This document shows positions 37,111 through 45,928 of a DNA stretch of 64,000 nt, in pieces; within the stretch, counting starts at the first letter, position 1, and every line of letters starts with the position of its first letter. The stretch comes from Burkholderiales bacterium C2 (lineage in GTDB: Bacteria; Pseudomonadota; Gammaproteobacteria; Burkholderiales; Burkholderiaceae_C), in contig SCOI01000022.1 in NCBI GenBank assembly GCA_005503085.1, positions 1 through 64,000 of the forward strand. The letters are read 5' to 3'. Under the pieces are notes generated by a model. It was not told the origin of the DNA and ran no database searches. It saw only the letters and a program-made list of their open reading frames with translations. Both the position numbers and the translations under genes were made by a program.

Positions 37111-38094
37111 ATGAGCAAGCAAACGATGATGTGGGGCCGCCGCCTGATGCTGGCGGCCGGCGCCGTGGCCGCGCTGGCGCCGCTTGCCGGCGCCCAGGCC
37201 CAGGCCTTCCCGAGCAAGCCGGTCACCTTGATCGTGCCCTGGCCGGCCGGTGGCTCGACCGACCGGCATCTGCGTGCGCTGTCCGAGCTCGCGTCCAAGC
37301 ATCTGGGCCAGCAGATCATCATCGAGAACAAGCCCGGTGGCGGCGGCACGCTGGGCCCGGGCACGATGGCGCAGACCGCCAAGCCCGACGGCTACACGAT
37401 CTCGCAGTACCCGCTGGGCATGCTGCGCATCCCGCATATGCAGAAGACCGCCTGGGACCCGCTGAACGACTTCACGTTCATCATCGGCATCAGCGGCTAC
37501 ACCTTCGGCTTCACCGTCAAGAGCGACTCGCCGTTCAAGAGCTTCAACGACTATATCGAGGCCGCGCGCAAGGCACCGGGCCAGATCAACTACGGCTCCA
37601 CCGGCACCGGCAGCAGCCCGCATCTGCTGCTGGAAGAGCTGGCCGGCAATGCCAAGGTGCAGCTCAACCACATCCCCTTCAAGGGCAATGCCGATCTGCA
37701 GCAGGCCTTGCTGGGTGGCCATGTGATGGCGCAAAGCGATGCCAGCGGCTGGGACAAGTTCGTCGACGGCGGCCAGATGCGTTTGCTGGTGACCTTCGGC
37801 GAGCAGCGCACCAAGCGCTGGCCCCAGGTGCCCACCGCCAAGGAGCTGGGCTACAACGTCGTGTCGACCTCGCCCTATGGCCTGGCCGGCCCCAAGGGCA
37901 TGGACCCGGCGGTCGTCAAGGCGCTGCACGATGCCTACAAGAAGGCGATGGACGACCCCAAGCACATCGAGTTGCTGGAGCAGTTGAATCAGGCCATGTG
38001 GTATCGCAACGGCGCGGAGTACCGCCAGTGGGCGGTCGAGACCTATGCCAAGGACAAGGCGCTGATCGAGCGCCTGGGCCTGGCAGCGAAGTAG
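37111..38094 (+). CDS. Bug-family periplasmic receptor (tripartite tricarboxylate transporter) 1
   Basis: 327 aa. Signal peptide 1-31 (AAGAVAALAPLAGAQAQA), then the Bug opening FPSKPVTLIVPWPAGGSTDRHLRALSELASKHLGQQI and IENKPGGGGTLGPGTMA, the ligand loop of this family. It binds a carboxylate for uptake. AGGAG precedes ATG 37111 at 8 bp. No TctA/TctB membrane genes are in the window, so the permease must be elsewhere. It lies between two CoA ligases. Confidence 0.92.
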   Translation: MSKQTMMWGRRLMLAAGAVAALAPLAGAQAQAFPSKPVTLIVPWPAGGSTDRHLRALSELASKHLGQQIIIENKPGGGGTLGPGTMAQTAKPDGYTISQYPLGMLRIPHMQKTAWDPLNDFTFIIGISGYTFGFTVKSDSPFKSFNDYIEAARKAPGQINYGSTGTGSSPHLLLEELAGNAKVQLNHIPFKGNADLQQALLGGHVMAQSDASGWDKFVDGGQMRLLVTFGEQRTKRWPQVPTAKELGYNVVSTSPYGLAGPKGMDPAVVKALHDAYKKAMDDPKHIELLEQLNQAMWYRNGAEYRQWAVETYAKDKALIERLGLAAK

Positions 38095-38103
38095 GCGGTG
38101 GGG

Positions 38104-39621
38104 ATGGCCGATGACCAGCACTTCCAGCGCATCGCCGACCTGATCCAGCAGCATGCGCTGCAGCGGCCGGCCGCGCCGGCGCTGCGCCAGGGCGACACGG
38201 TGCTGAGCTATGTCGCGCTCGACGCGCTGATGGACCGCATCGCCGGCGCGCTGCAGCGCGAGGGCGTCGCACCCGGCCAGGCCATTGCGCTGTGCGGCCT
38301 GGCCACGCCGCGTCAGGCGGCGCTGTTCCTCGGCGCGCTGCGGGCCGGTGTCGTCGTCGCGCCGCTGGCCCCCTCGGTCACGGCGGCGGCGCTGGCCGGC
38401 ATGCTGGGCGATGCGCAGGCGCGGCTGCTTTTTGCCGACGCGGCGGCGCCGATCTCGGCCGGCGACATCCGCCGTATCTCGCTCGATGACGAGGCCGCTT
38501 TCGAGGCCTGGCTGGCGCCGCCCGGCACGCGGCCGCAGCCGGTGGAGATAGGCGCCGAGGCGCCGTTCAACATCATCTATTCCTCCGGCACCACGGGCGC
38601 GCCCAAGGGCATCGTCCAGCCTCATGGCATGCGCTGGATGCATGTGCGGCGTGGTGCGGCCTATGGCTACGTGCCGGACAGCGTGACCCTGCTGGCCACG
38701 CCGCTGTACTCGAACACGACCCTGGTGGTGTTCTTCCCGGCCCTGGCCTATGGCGGCTGCGTGCTCTTGATGGCCAAGTTCGATGCCGCCGCCTATCTGG
38801 CCCTGGCCCATGCCCGCCGTGCCACGCACACGATGCTGGTGCCGGTGCAGTACCAGCGCATCATGGCCTTGCCGAGCTTCGACGACCATGACTTGAGCGC
38901 CTGCCGGATCAAGTTCTGCACCAGCGCGCCGTTCCCGGCCGCGCTGAAGGCCGAGGTGCTGGCGCGCTGGCCCGGTGGCCTGGTCGAGTTCTACGGCATG
39001 ACCGAGGGCGGCGGCACCTGCATCCTCGAAGCCCATCTGCAGCCCGACAAGCTGCATACCGTGGGCCGGCCCGCCGAGGGGCACGACATCCGCCTGATCG
39101 ACGAGGCGGGGCTGGAACTGCCGGCCGGCCAGGCCGGCGAGGTGGTCGGCCATTCGCCGGCGATGATGGCCGGCTACCACGGCCAGCCCGAGAAGACGCG
39201 CGAGGCCGAGTGGTTCGCGCCGGACGGCAAGCGCTTCATCCGCACCGGCGACATCGGCCGCTTCGATGCCGAGGGCTTTCTGATCCTGCTCGACCGCAAG
39301 AAGGACATGATCATCTCGGGCGGCTTCAATATCTACCCCAGCGATCTGGAGGCCGAGCTGCGCCAGCACCCGGCCGTCGCCGAGGCGGCGGTGGTGGGCG
39401 TGGCCAGCAGCGTCTGGGGCGAAACCCCGGTGGCCTTTGTCGTGCGGCGCGCCGGTTTCGACATGCCGGCCGCAGCGCTGCGCGAATGGCTCAACGCCCG
39501 CGTCGGCAAGACCCAGCGCCTGGCCGATCTGTGCCTGATCGCCGAGCTGCCACGCAGCGCCATCGGCAAGGTGCTCAAGCGCGAGCTCAGGGATGGCTAC
39601 AACCAGCAGGAGACGATATGA
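38104..39621 (+). CDS. Acyl-CoA synthetase / AMP-dependent ligase 2
   Basis: 505 aa from ATG 38104 (an in-frame GTG at 38098 is possible). ANL motifs: IIYSSGTTGAPKGIVQPH, VEFYGMTEGGGTCIL, RFIRTGDIGRFDAEGFLILLDRKKDMIISGGFNIYPSDLE and the C-terminal PRSAIGKVLKREL with the catalytic Lys. It differs clearly from ligase 1, so the operon probably activates two acids or two steps. It overlaps the next gene by ATGA (39618-39621). Confidence 0.9.
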   Translation: MADDQHFQRIADLIQQHALQRPAAPALRQGDTVLSYVALDALMDRIAGALQREGVAPGQAIALCGLATPRQAALFLGALRAGVVVAPLAPSVTAAALAGMLGDAQARLLFADAAAPISAGDIRRISLDDEAAFEAWLAPPGTRPQPVEIGAEAPFNIIYSSGTTGAPKGIVQPHGMRWMHVRRGAAYGYVPDSVTLLATPLYSNTTLVVFFPALAYGGCVLLMAKFDAAAYLALAHARRATHTMLVPVQYQRIMALPSFDDHDLSACRIKFCTSAPFPAALKAEVLARWPGGLVEFYGMTEGGGTCILEAHLQPDKLHTVGRPAEGHDIRLIDEAGLELPAGQAGEVVGHSPAMMAGYHGQPEKTREAEWFAPDGKRFIRTGDIGRFDAEGFLILLDRKKDMIISGGFNIYPSDLEAELRQHPAVAEAAVVGVASSVWGETPVAFVVRRAGFDMPAAALREWLNARVGKTQRLADLCLIAELPRSAIGKVLKRELRDGYNQQETI

Positions 39622-40580
39622 AGACGAACCGCCGCGAGTTTGCCCTTGGCCTGGCCGCGCTGAGCGCACCGGCCTGGGCCCAGGCCTGGCCGGCCAGGCC
39701 GATCAAGCTCATCGTGCCTTACCCGCCCGGCGGCTTCACCGACGTGACCGCGCGCCTGATCGCGCAGAAGCTGCAGGAGCGGCTGGGCCAGGCCGTCGTG
39801 GTCGACAACAAGCCCGGCGCCAACAGCATCATCGGCGTCGATGCGCTGGCCAAATCGGCGCCCGATGGCTACACGATGGCCGTCGTGATCGCCGCCTATG
39901 CGGCCAACACGACGCTGTATCCGAAGCTGCCCTATGACCCGGCCAAGGACATCGCGCCGGTCTCGCTGATCGGCCTGTCGCCGCTGGTCGCGGCGGTCCC
40001 CAATGAGGCGCCCTTCAAGACCGCCGCCGAGCTGATCGCCTATGCGAAGAAGAACCCCGGCAAGATCAGCTTCGGCTCCAGCGGCAACGGCTCGGCCGCC
40101 CACCTCAGCACCGAGCTGCTGAAGGCGCTGACCGGCAGCTATATGGTGCACATCCCCTATCGCGGCGCGGCCGCCGCGCTGACCGATCTGATGGGCGGCC
40201 AGATCCAGCTCTTTCTCGACGCCGCCTCCGGCCTGATCGCCCCCGGCAAGGCCGGCAAGGTGCGGCTGATCGGCGTGGCCAGCGACAAGCGCCTGCCCGC
40301 GCTGCCCGAGCTGCCGACCTTTGTCGAACAGGGCGTGGCCGGCTTCACCGGCAGCACCTGGGCCGGCCTGCTGGCGCCGGCCGGCACGCCCGAGGCGATC
40401 GTCAAGCGAGTGGCCGACGAGGTCAACGCCATCGTCCGCCTGGACGAGGTGCGCCAGCGCCTGGAGGCCATGGGCACGGTGCCCATGGGCGGCAGCCCGG
40501 CCGAGTTCGGCAGCTTCATCGCCAGCGAAACCGCCAAGTGGGGCCAGGTGATACGCAATGCCAAGGTGAAGGTGGACTGA
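39618..40580 (+). CDS. Bug-family periplasmic receptor 2
   Basis: 320 aa. A signal peptide with a twin-Arg-like start (MKTNRREFALGLAALSAPAWAQA), then WPARPIKLIVPYPPGGFTDVTARLIAQKLQERLGQAVVVDNKPGANSIIG, the classical Bug signature. MVHIPYRGAAAALTDLMGGQIQLFLD is the central hinge region. Translationally coupled to ligase 2. Two diverged Bug receptors in one operon suggest uptake of related acids. Confidence 0.92.
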   Translation: MKTNRREFALGLAALSAPAWAQAWPARPIKLIVPYPPGGFTDVTARLIAQKLQERLGQAVVVDNKPGANSIIGVDALAKSAPDGYTMAVVIAAYAANTTLYPKLPYDPAKDIAPVSLIGLSPLVAAVPNEAPFKTAAELIAYAKKNPGKISFGSSGNGSAAHLSTELLKALTGSYMVHIPYRGAAAALTDLMGGQIQLFLDAASGLIAPGKAGKVRLIGVASDKRLPALPELPTFVEQGVAGFTGSTWAGLLAPAGTPEAIVKRVADEVNAIVRLDEVRQRLEAMGTVPMGGSPAEFGSFIASETAKWGQVIRNAKVKVD

Positions 40581-40591
40581 GGGCGGTTTTG

Positions 40592-40620
40592 TTGTGGCTG
40601 TAGTGCAAGCGCAATACAAT
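40592..40620 (+). promoter_or_regulatory. Sigma-70 promoter for the toxin-antitoxin pair
   Basis: -35 TTGTGG (40592-40597), 17-bp spacer, -10 TACAAT (40615-40620). The expected start is at or within 1-2 bases of the antitoxin ATG (40627), so the mRNA may be leaderless. The pair thus seems to have its own promoter within the catabolic operon. Confidence 0.6.
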
Positions 40621-40626
40621 ACGCTG

Positions 40627-40899
40627 ATGAAAACCGCCGTCATTCCTCAGATTCGCGTGGAGCCCGAACTTCGTGCCGATCTCGAATCGGTGCTCCGGCA
40701 GGGCGAGACGCTGACCGACTTTGTCGAGGCGACCGTGCGCAATGCGATTGCCTTCCGGCGCGTGCAAACGGCCTTCCATGAGCGGGCGCAGGCTGCCTCC
40801 GAGGAGTACCACCGCACCGGTGTTTCCGTGCCTGTCGAGACGGTGCTGGGTCGCCTGCAGACCAAGCTCGATGCGAAGCGCAAGAAACTCGGGCCATGA
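40627..40899 (+). CDS. ParD/YlcI-YnfO-like antitoxin
   Basis: 90 aa. N-terminal ribbon-helix-helix style sequence (IPQIRVEPELRADLESVLRQGETLTDFVEATVRNAIAFRR), then a helical toxin-binding tail (HERAQAASEEYHRTG). It should neutralise the adjacent ParE-type toxin and repress its own promoter. The stop overlaps the toxin start (ATGA at 40896-40899), the typical antitoxin-first order. Confidence 0.85.
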   Translation: MKTAVIPQIRVEPELRADLESVLRQGETLTDFVEATVRNAIAFRRVQTAFHERAQAASEEYHRTGVSVPVETVLGRLQTKLDAKRKKLGP

Positions 40900-41210
40900 G
40901 TTTCAGCGTCGAGTTGGCCCCTGCTGCCGAGGCCGACTTGGAACGCCTGTTTGATTTCTTGCTAGAACGGGCCGAGACCGGCGAAGCCCTCGAAGAGGCC
41001 CAGCAGGCCATCGTCGCGATCAGAGCCGCCGCGCAGCACCGCCTGGCCATCACCCCCTTCAGCTTCCGCAAGGCGGCTCGCAACCCCGCTCAGCGGGAGC
41101 TGATCATCCCCTTCGGGAACACCGGCTATGTGGCGCTGTACGAGATCGTCAGCACGACCAAGGTCGTCGTGCTGGCCGTGCGCCACCAGCGTGAAGAGGA
41201 CTATCACTGA
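40896..41210 (+). CDS. RelE/ParE-family toxin
   Basis: 104 aa. ParE/RelE fold: VELAPAAEADLERLFDFLLER at the start, then the beta-sheet core ELIIPFGNTGYVALYEIV and the final VVVLAVRHQREEDY, which is the standard ParE close. ParE toxins target gyrase; RelE toxins cut mRNA. The sequence does not settle which, but the antitoxin type favours ParE. It overlaps the next gene by one base, inside the IclR catabolic operon. Confidence 0.88.
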   Translation: MSFSVELAPAAEADLERLFDFLLERAETGEALEEAQQAIVAIRAAAQHRLAITPFSFRKAARNPAQRELIIPFGNTGYVALYEIVSTTKVVVLAVRHQREEDYH

Positions 41211-41980
41211 TGAAGTCATTGCCCCCCATCCCCAGCCTGCAGGCTCAGGTCTCGCCCGAGGAGTGGCAGCAGCGCGTCGATCTGGCGGCGGCCTACCGTC
41301 TGGTGGCGATGTTCGGCTGGGACGATCTGGTGTTCACCCATATCTCGGCGCGGGTGCCGGGCGAGGGCGATCAGTTCCTGATCAACCCCTACGGCCTGTT
41401 CTTCGAGGAGATCACGGCCTCCAGCCTGGTCAAGGTGGATCACCACGGCCGGCCGCTGCAGGACACGCCGTTCGCGATCAACCCGGCCGGCTTCGTGATC
41501 CACAGCACCGTGCACGAGGCGCGGCCCGAGATGAGCTGCGTGATGCACACGCACACCCCGCATGGCATCGCGGTCTCGGCCCAGGCCGAGGGGCTGCTGC
41601 CCTTGTCGCAGCAGTCGGGCTTTGTGCTGGGCAGCCTGGCCTATCACGACTACGAGGGCGTCGCGCTGCGCGATGCCGAGCGGCCGCGCCTGGCCGCAGA
41701 CTTGGGCACGGCGCGCTTCATGATTCTGCGCAACCACGGGCTGCTGACCTGCGGCCGCAGCGTCGCTGAAGCCTTCCAGCAGATGTACACGCTGGAGGCG
41801 GCCTGCCGCATCCAGCTGCTGGCACAGGCCGGTGGCAGCGCGCTGACCCGGGTGCCGCAGGCCATCATAGCCACCATGCCCGAGCAGGCGCGCGAGGTCA
41901 GCAAGGGCCTGGGCGCGAATCTGGTCTGGCCTGGCCTCTTGCGCCGGCTCGATCGCCGCCTGCCGGGCTACGACAGCTGA
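41210..41980 (+). CDS. Class II aldolase / adducin-family protein
   Basis: 256 aa. Zinc-dependent aldolase fold. Metal ligands appear in CVMHTHTPHGIAV (His pair) and ILRNHGLLTCGRSV (His). FTHISARVPG is the substrate-binding start. Members include fuculose-phosphate aldolase, RhaD and 4-hydroxy-acid decarboxylases; the exact reaction is unknown. Its ATG overlaps the toxin stop and its stop overlaps the next start, keeping the operon tight on both sides of the toxin. Confidence 0.88.
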   Translation: MKSLPPIPSLQAQVSPEEWQQRVDLAAAYRLVAMFGWDDLVFTHISARVPGEGDQFLINPYGLFFEEITASSLVKVDHHGRPLQDTPFAINPAGFVIHSTVHEARPEMSCVMHTHTPHGIAVSAQAEGLLPLSQQSGFVLGSLAYHDYEGVALRDAERPRLAADLGTARFMILRNHGLLTCGRSVAEAFQQMYTLEAACRIQLLAQAGGSALTRVPQAIIATMPEQAREVSKGLGANLVWPGLLRRLDRRLPGYDS

Positions 41981-42909
41981 TGGCCATCCTGGTTCTCAGC
42001 GCGCCGCTGCCCTCGGCACCCTTCGTCGCGGCGCTGCGCGCGGCCGCCCCCGAGGTGCAGGTCTGGACCGAGGCCGATGCGCCGCCGCCCGAGGCGGTCG
42101 AAGCCATCCTGGCCTGGCGGCTCAAGCCCGGCCAGCTCGGCGCTTACCCGAATCTGCGCCTGCTGTGCTCGACCGGCGCCGGCGTCGAGAAGCTGCTGGC
42201 CGTGCCGGACCTGCCGCCGGGGCTGCCGGTGAGCCGTGTGGTCGACCCGCTGCAGGCCCGCACCATGGCCCAGTATGTGATCGCCTGCGCACTGCATTTC
42301 AGCCGCGATCTGCCGCTGTATGCAGCCCAGCAGGCGCATGCCGAGTGGCGCCGCCACCCGGTGCGTCCGCCCGAGCGCTGCCGGGTCGGCATCCTGGGCC
42401 AGGGGGCGGTGGCCCAGGCCGTGGCGGCCGCTTTTGTGCCGCTGGGCTACCCGGTGACGCTGTGGGGCCGCCAAGCCAAGCAGTTCGCAGGCCTGCAAAG
42501 CCTGGCCGGCGCTGGCGCGCTGCCGCAGCTGCTGGCCCAGAGCGATCTGCTGGTCTGCACCCTGCCGCTGACCGAGGCGACACAGGGCCTGCTGAACCGC
42601 GAGCGCCTGGCCCAGCTGCCGCGTGGCGCGGTGCTGATCAATGTGGGGCGCGGCGGCCATCTGGTCGAGGCCGATCTGCAGGCCCTGCTGGACGAGGGGC
42701 ATCTGGCCGGCGCCGCGCTCGATGTGTTCGAGCGCGAGCCGCTGCCGCCCGAATCCTGGCTCTGGCACCATCCCCGGCTGCTGGCCACACCGCATATCGC
42801 CGGTGAGGCGCGCGAGACCGTGGTGGCCGCGCAGTGCCTGGCGGCGCTGCGCGCGGTGCGTGCCGGGCGGCGGCCCGAGTGGGCGGTGGACCGGGCGGAG
42901 GGCTACTGA
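41980..42909 (+). CDS. D-2-hydroxyacid dehydrogenase, GhrA-like
   Basis: 309 aa. It reduces or oxidises a 2-oxo / 2-hydroxy acid such as glyoxylate or hydroxypyruvate with NAD(P)H. The Rossmann motif is degenerate at RVGILGQGAVAQAVAAAF. LPLTEATQGLLN and NVGRGGHLVEADL are the NAD-domain signatures, with the catalytic Arg in GRGG, Glu near FEREPLP and His in ATPHIAG. It is the last gene of the operon. Confidence 0.88.
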   Translation: MAILVLSAPLPSAPFVAALRAAAPEVQVWTEADAPPPEAVEAILAWRLKPGQLGAYPNLRLLCSTGAGVEKLLAVPDLPPGLPVSRVVDPLQARTMAQYVIACALHFSRDLPLYAAQQAHAEWRRHPVRPPERCRVGILGQGAVAQAVAAAFVPLGYPVTLWGRQAKQFAGLQSLAGAGALPQLLAQSDLLVCTLPLTEATQGLLNRERLAQLPRGAVLINVGRGGHLVEADLQALLDEGHLAGAALDVFEREPLPPESWLWHHPRLLATPHIAGEARETVVAAQCLAALRAVRAGRRPEWAVDRAEGY

Positions 42910-43055
42910 GCCGCCCAGCGCCCCGCCGACCCCCTAGCTCCAATGGGAGTGGCCGCGCGCCTGCGCTGGCCTTAGGCTTGTTCCAAGATCCTCAATGAGA
43001 GGTCTCGGAGACAGGCCTGACGCTGTCGAACAAGCCATACGGAGGCGGGCCGTCC

Positions 43056-43376
43056 ATGGGAAATCAGCAGACCGGCATTGAGATGCTGCCCTTGTTGGCC
43101 CTGCTGTCATTGCTCCTCTTGGTTTTGCTGGGCCTGTGGTACTGGATGGCCATGCGGGGGCGTGCCCAACGCCGTGCGCGCGAGCAGACGCAGCAGGCCG
43201 CCCACGATGTGCTGGTGCAGGGGGTCCAAGGCCTGCTGCTGCAGCTGCAGTCGATCGCCGAGGGCTTCCCGAGCCAGGACCCTGCGCGCCTGGCGCTGGA
43301 GCGGCTGCTGGACCGCGCCGATGCGCTGCTGCTGGCCGATCGCGAGGCGCTGGCCGATCGCGATGGGCGGGTCTAG
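43056..43376 (+). CDS. Hypothetical small membrane protein
   Basis: 106 aa, not recognised. A single membrane segment (residues 12-32; LLALLSLLLLVLLGLWYWMAM) is followed by a basic stretch (RGRAQRRARE), placing the rest in the cytoplasm, and an Leu/Ala/Asp-rich helical tail. GGAGG lies about 11 bp before ATG 43056; ATG 43083 is an alternative. It lies at the 3' side of the response-regulator pair. Confidence 0.6.
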   Translation: MGNQQTGIEMLPLLALLSLLLLVLLGLWYWMAMRGRAQRRAREQTQQAAHDVLVQGVQGLLLQLQSIAEGFPSQDPARLALERLLDRADALLLADREALADRDGRV

Positions 43377-43386
43377 GCGGGCCCGT

Positions 43387-44058
43387 TCAGCAGGCGGCCG
43401 ACAAGGCCTGCCGCGTTGTCGGCGCGGCGCGGCGCTCGTCGCCGATCAGCCCGCGCTGCAGCGCGGCCGCCAGGGCGTGGGTGCGGCTGCTGGCATCGAG
43501 CTTGTCCAGCACCGCCTTGACATGGGACTTGACCGTGCCCAGTGCGATGTCCAGGCGCAGGGCGATCGATTTGTTGTCCAGCCCTTCGCCGAGCAGCAGC
43601 AGCACATCCATCTCGCGCGCCGTCAGCGCGGTCTGGGCCATGCTTTCCGCCATGCTGGCGGCGGCGGCCGCGCACAGCACGCGCTGGCCTTGGTGGACGC
43701 CGCGCACCGCCTCGCGCAACTCCTGCAGGCTGCAGTCGGCGCCCAGATAGCCTTGCACGCCATGCTCCAGCGCCTGCCGGACCTGCCAGCAGCGGGTGGC
43801 CTCGGTGACGATCAGGCAGCGCGGCTGGCGCTGGCGCAGCCAGGGCAGGGCCTTGTACTGCCGCATCAGCGCCAGGCCGCAGTGGTAGTCCGCAACCACC
43901 ATGGACGGCACCGGCTCGCCGGGCGCCGGCAGCTGCCCGGCGCCGAGTGCGGGCAGCTGCCGGACCTGCCAATCGGCGTCCAGGGCCGCGGCCAGGCCGG
44001 CGGCGGTCAAGGGGGTGCTGTGCAGCACCGCGATATCGGGTTTTGTTGTCGTGAACAT
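43387..44058 (-). CDS. LuxR-type response regulator with degenerate receiver
   Basis: 223 aa. The C-terminal LuxR HTH is intact (LTAREMDVLLLLGEGLDNKSIALRLDIALGTVKSHVKAVLDKL). The receiver keeps an Asp (D57 in VVADYHCG) and Thr (LIVTEA), but the acidic pocket is H13-S14 (VLHSTPL) instead of two acids, and the usual Lys is Gly-Ala (QGYLGAD). It is therefore probably not switched by ordinary phosphorylation. GGAGGTC before ATG 44058 fixes the start. It diverges from the next regulator; no kinase gene is nearby. Confidence 0.85.
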   Translation of the reverse strand: MFTTTKPDIAVLHSTPLTAAGLAAALDADWQVRQLPALGAGQLPAPGEPVPSMVVADYHCGLALMRQYKALPWLRQRQPRCLIVTEATRCWQVRQALEHGVQGYLGADCSLQELREAVRGVHQGQRVLCAAAAASMAESMAQTALTAREMDVLLLLGEGLDNKSIALRLDIALGTVKSHVKAVLDKLDASSRTHALAAALQRGLIGDERRAAPTTRQALSAAC

Positions 44059-44146
44059 CTGACCTCCGCTTCCGGCAAGCGTGCCGGTATCGGCCTCTAT
44101 CATCGGCAAACGGGGTGACGGCAACCACCCCCGGCGGGGTGTATCG

Positions 44147-44168
44147 CGACTACCCGAAAGAGTAGTCG
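44147..44168. promoter_or_regulatory. Inverted repeat CGACTAC-N8-GTAGTCG between the two response regulators
   Basis: Seven-base perfect arms (44147-44153 and 44162-44168) sit in the 200-bp divergent gap. It may be an operator of one or both NarL/LuxR-type regulators. Confidence 0.45.
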
Positions 44169-44258
44169 GCGGGGACACGGGCGCGCCCTGCCACAGCAAT
44201 GACACAGCAGTTAAAGTGACGCCCCGCCAGCGCAGCAACACGGGGATATGAAGCGATA

Positions 44259-44903
44259 GTGGGAGCGATAGTGCAGCACACAGATCGGCCCATACGGGTC
44301 TTGACGGTTGACGATCACCCGCTGCTGCGGGAAGGCATTGCTGCGGTCGTCAAACGCCAGCCCGATATGCAGATCGTCGGCGAGGCCGGTAACGGCCTGG
44401 AGGCGCTGGCGCAGTTCCGGCAGCTGCAGCCCGACATCACGCTGATGGATGTGCAGATGCCGGAGATGGACGGGGTACAGGCGATCACCGCGATCCGTGC
44501 CGAGTTTGCGCAGGCTCGCATCCTGGTGCTGACCACCTACAAGGGCGATGCCCAGTCCTGGCGCGCGCTGAGGGCCGGCGCGCTGGGCTATCTGCTGAAG
44601 AGCTCGCTGCGCACCGATCTGCTGGCGGCGATCCGCGCCGTTCATGCCGGCGGGCGCTGGATTCCGGCCGAAATCGCCGTCGAGCTGGCCAGTCATGCCG
44701 GCGATGAGCCGCTGACCGAACGCGAGATCGAGGTGCTGCAGCGTATTGCCGCCGGCAATTCCAACCGCGAGGTCGGCGCCATGCTGTCGGTGTCCGAAGA
44801 GACGATCAAGGCGCGCATGAAGAGCATTCTGGTCAAGCTCAGCGCCAAGGACCGCACCCATGCGGTCTCGATCGCGCTCAAGCGCGGGCTGATACGGCTC
44901 TGA
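44259..44903 (+). CDS. NarL/FixJ-family response regulator
   Basis: 214 aa. The receiver is canonical: acidic pair D18-D19 (LTVDDHPLLREG), phospho-Asp D64 (TLMDVQMPEMDG), Thr/Ser switch (LVLTTY) and Lys (LGYLLKSS). The LuxR HTH follows (LTEREIEVLQRIAAGNSNREVGAMLSVSEETIKARMKSIL). The start is GTG 44259; GTG 44271 is also possible. No sensor kinase is adjacent. It is 153 bp upstream of the hydrolase operon and is the likely regulator of it (inference from position). Confidence 0.92.
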   Translation: MGAIVQHTDRPIRVLTVDDHPLLREGIAAVVKRQPDMQIVGEAGNGLEALAQFRQLQPDITLMDVQMPEMDGVQAITAIRAEFAQARILVLTTYKGDAQSWRALRAGALGYLLKSSLRTDLLAAIRAVHAGGRWIPAEIAVELASHAGDEPLTEREIEVLQRIAAGNSNREVGAMLSVSEETIKARMKSILVKLSAKDRTHAVSIALKRGLIRL

Positions 44904-45056
44904 GTGGCTGCGGCCCGTGGGCCGACTGCCTCCAATGGGCTAGCGAGTGTCAGGCCATCCTGTGGTGGTGGCCGCGTCGAGGCTTTCCTATGCTGGTGAA
45001 CGAGTCTGCAGCACCGTCTGCACGACCGCCATTCGCCCACTACCGGAGCTTCTTCG

Positions 45057-45884
45057 ATGAGCAACACCATCAGCACCCAAGACGGCACGCAGATCTACTA
45101 CAAGGACTGGGGCAGCGGTCAGCCCGTGGTCTTCAGCCACGGCTGGCCGCTGAATGCGGACAGCTGGGAAGCGCAGATGCTGTTCCTGGCCGAGCACGGC
45201 TACCGCGTGATCGCGCATGACCGCCGCGGCCATGGCCGGTCCAGCCAGCCCTGGGGCGGCCATGAGATGAACACCTATGCCGACGATCTGGCCACGCTGC
45301 TGGACACGCTGGACATCCAGGGTGCGGCGCTGTTCGGCTTCTCGACCGGCGGCGGCGAGGTGGCCCGCTATATCGGCCGCCATGGCACAAAGCGCGTCGC
45401 CAAGGCCGGTCTGATCTCGGCCGTGCCGCCCTTGATGCTGAAGACCGAGGCCAACCCCGGCGGATTGCCGATCGAGGTGTTCGACGGCATCCGCGCCGGC
45501 GAGCGCGCCAACCGCGCCCAGCTCTACAAGGACATCGCCTCCGGCCCCTTCTACGGTTTCAACCGCCCGGGCGCCCAGCTCTCGCAAGGCCTGGTCGACA
45601 CCTTCTGGATGCAAGGGATGATGGCCGGCCACAAGGCCACGCTGGACTGCATCAAGGCCTTCTCGGAGACCGACTTCACCGAAGACCTGAAGAAGTTCGA
45701 CATCCCGACGCTGGTGCTGCATGGTGACGATGACCAGATCGTGCCTATCGCTGCGGCGGCCCTGGCTGCGGCCAAGCTGATCAAGAACGCCAAGCTGGTC
45801 GTCTACCCCGGCGCGCCCCATGGCCTGACCGACACGCACAAGGACAAGCTCAACGCCGATCTGCTGGCCTTCCTGAAGAGCTGA
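45057..45884 (+). CDS. Alpha/beta hydrolase (chloroperoxidase-like)
   Basis: 275 aa. Catalytic Ser S96 in FGFSTGGGE, Asp D226 in HGDDDQIVP and His H255 in GAPHGLTD. The N-terminus [24 protein letters not shown] is that of cofactor-free haloperoxidases and related esterases. It is first in an operon with isochorismatase-like, XapX, amidohydrolase, DoxX and MFS genes. The substrate is unknown. Confidence 0.9.
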   Translation: MSNTISTQDGTQIYYKDWGSGQPVVFSHGWPLNADSWEAQMLFLAEHGYRVIAHDRRGHGRSSQPWGGHEMNTYADDLATLLDTLDIQGAALFGFSTGGGEVARYIGRHGTKRVAKAGLISAVPPLMLKTEANPGGLPIEVFDGIRAGERANRAQLYKDIASGPFYGFNRPGAQLSQGLVDTFWMQGMMAGHKATLDCIKAFSETDFTEDLKKFDIPTLVLHGDDDQIVPIAAAALAAAKLIKNAKLVVYPGAPHGLTDTHKDKLNADLLAFLKS

Positions 45885-45928
45885 TCCACCAGCCCCGTAT
45901 CTTCTTTATCGTCTGAAAGGACCCTGAC

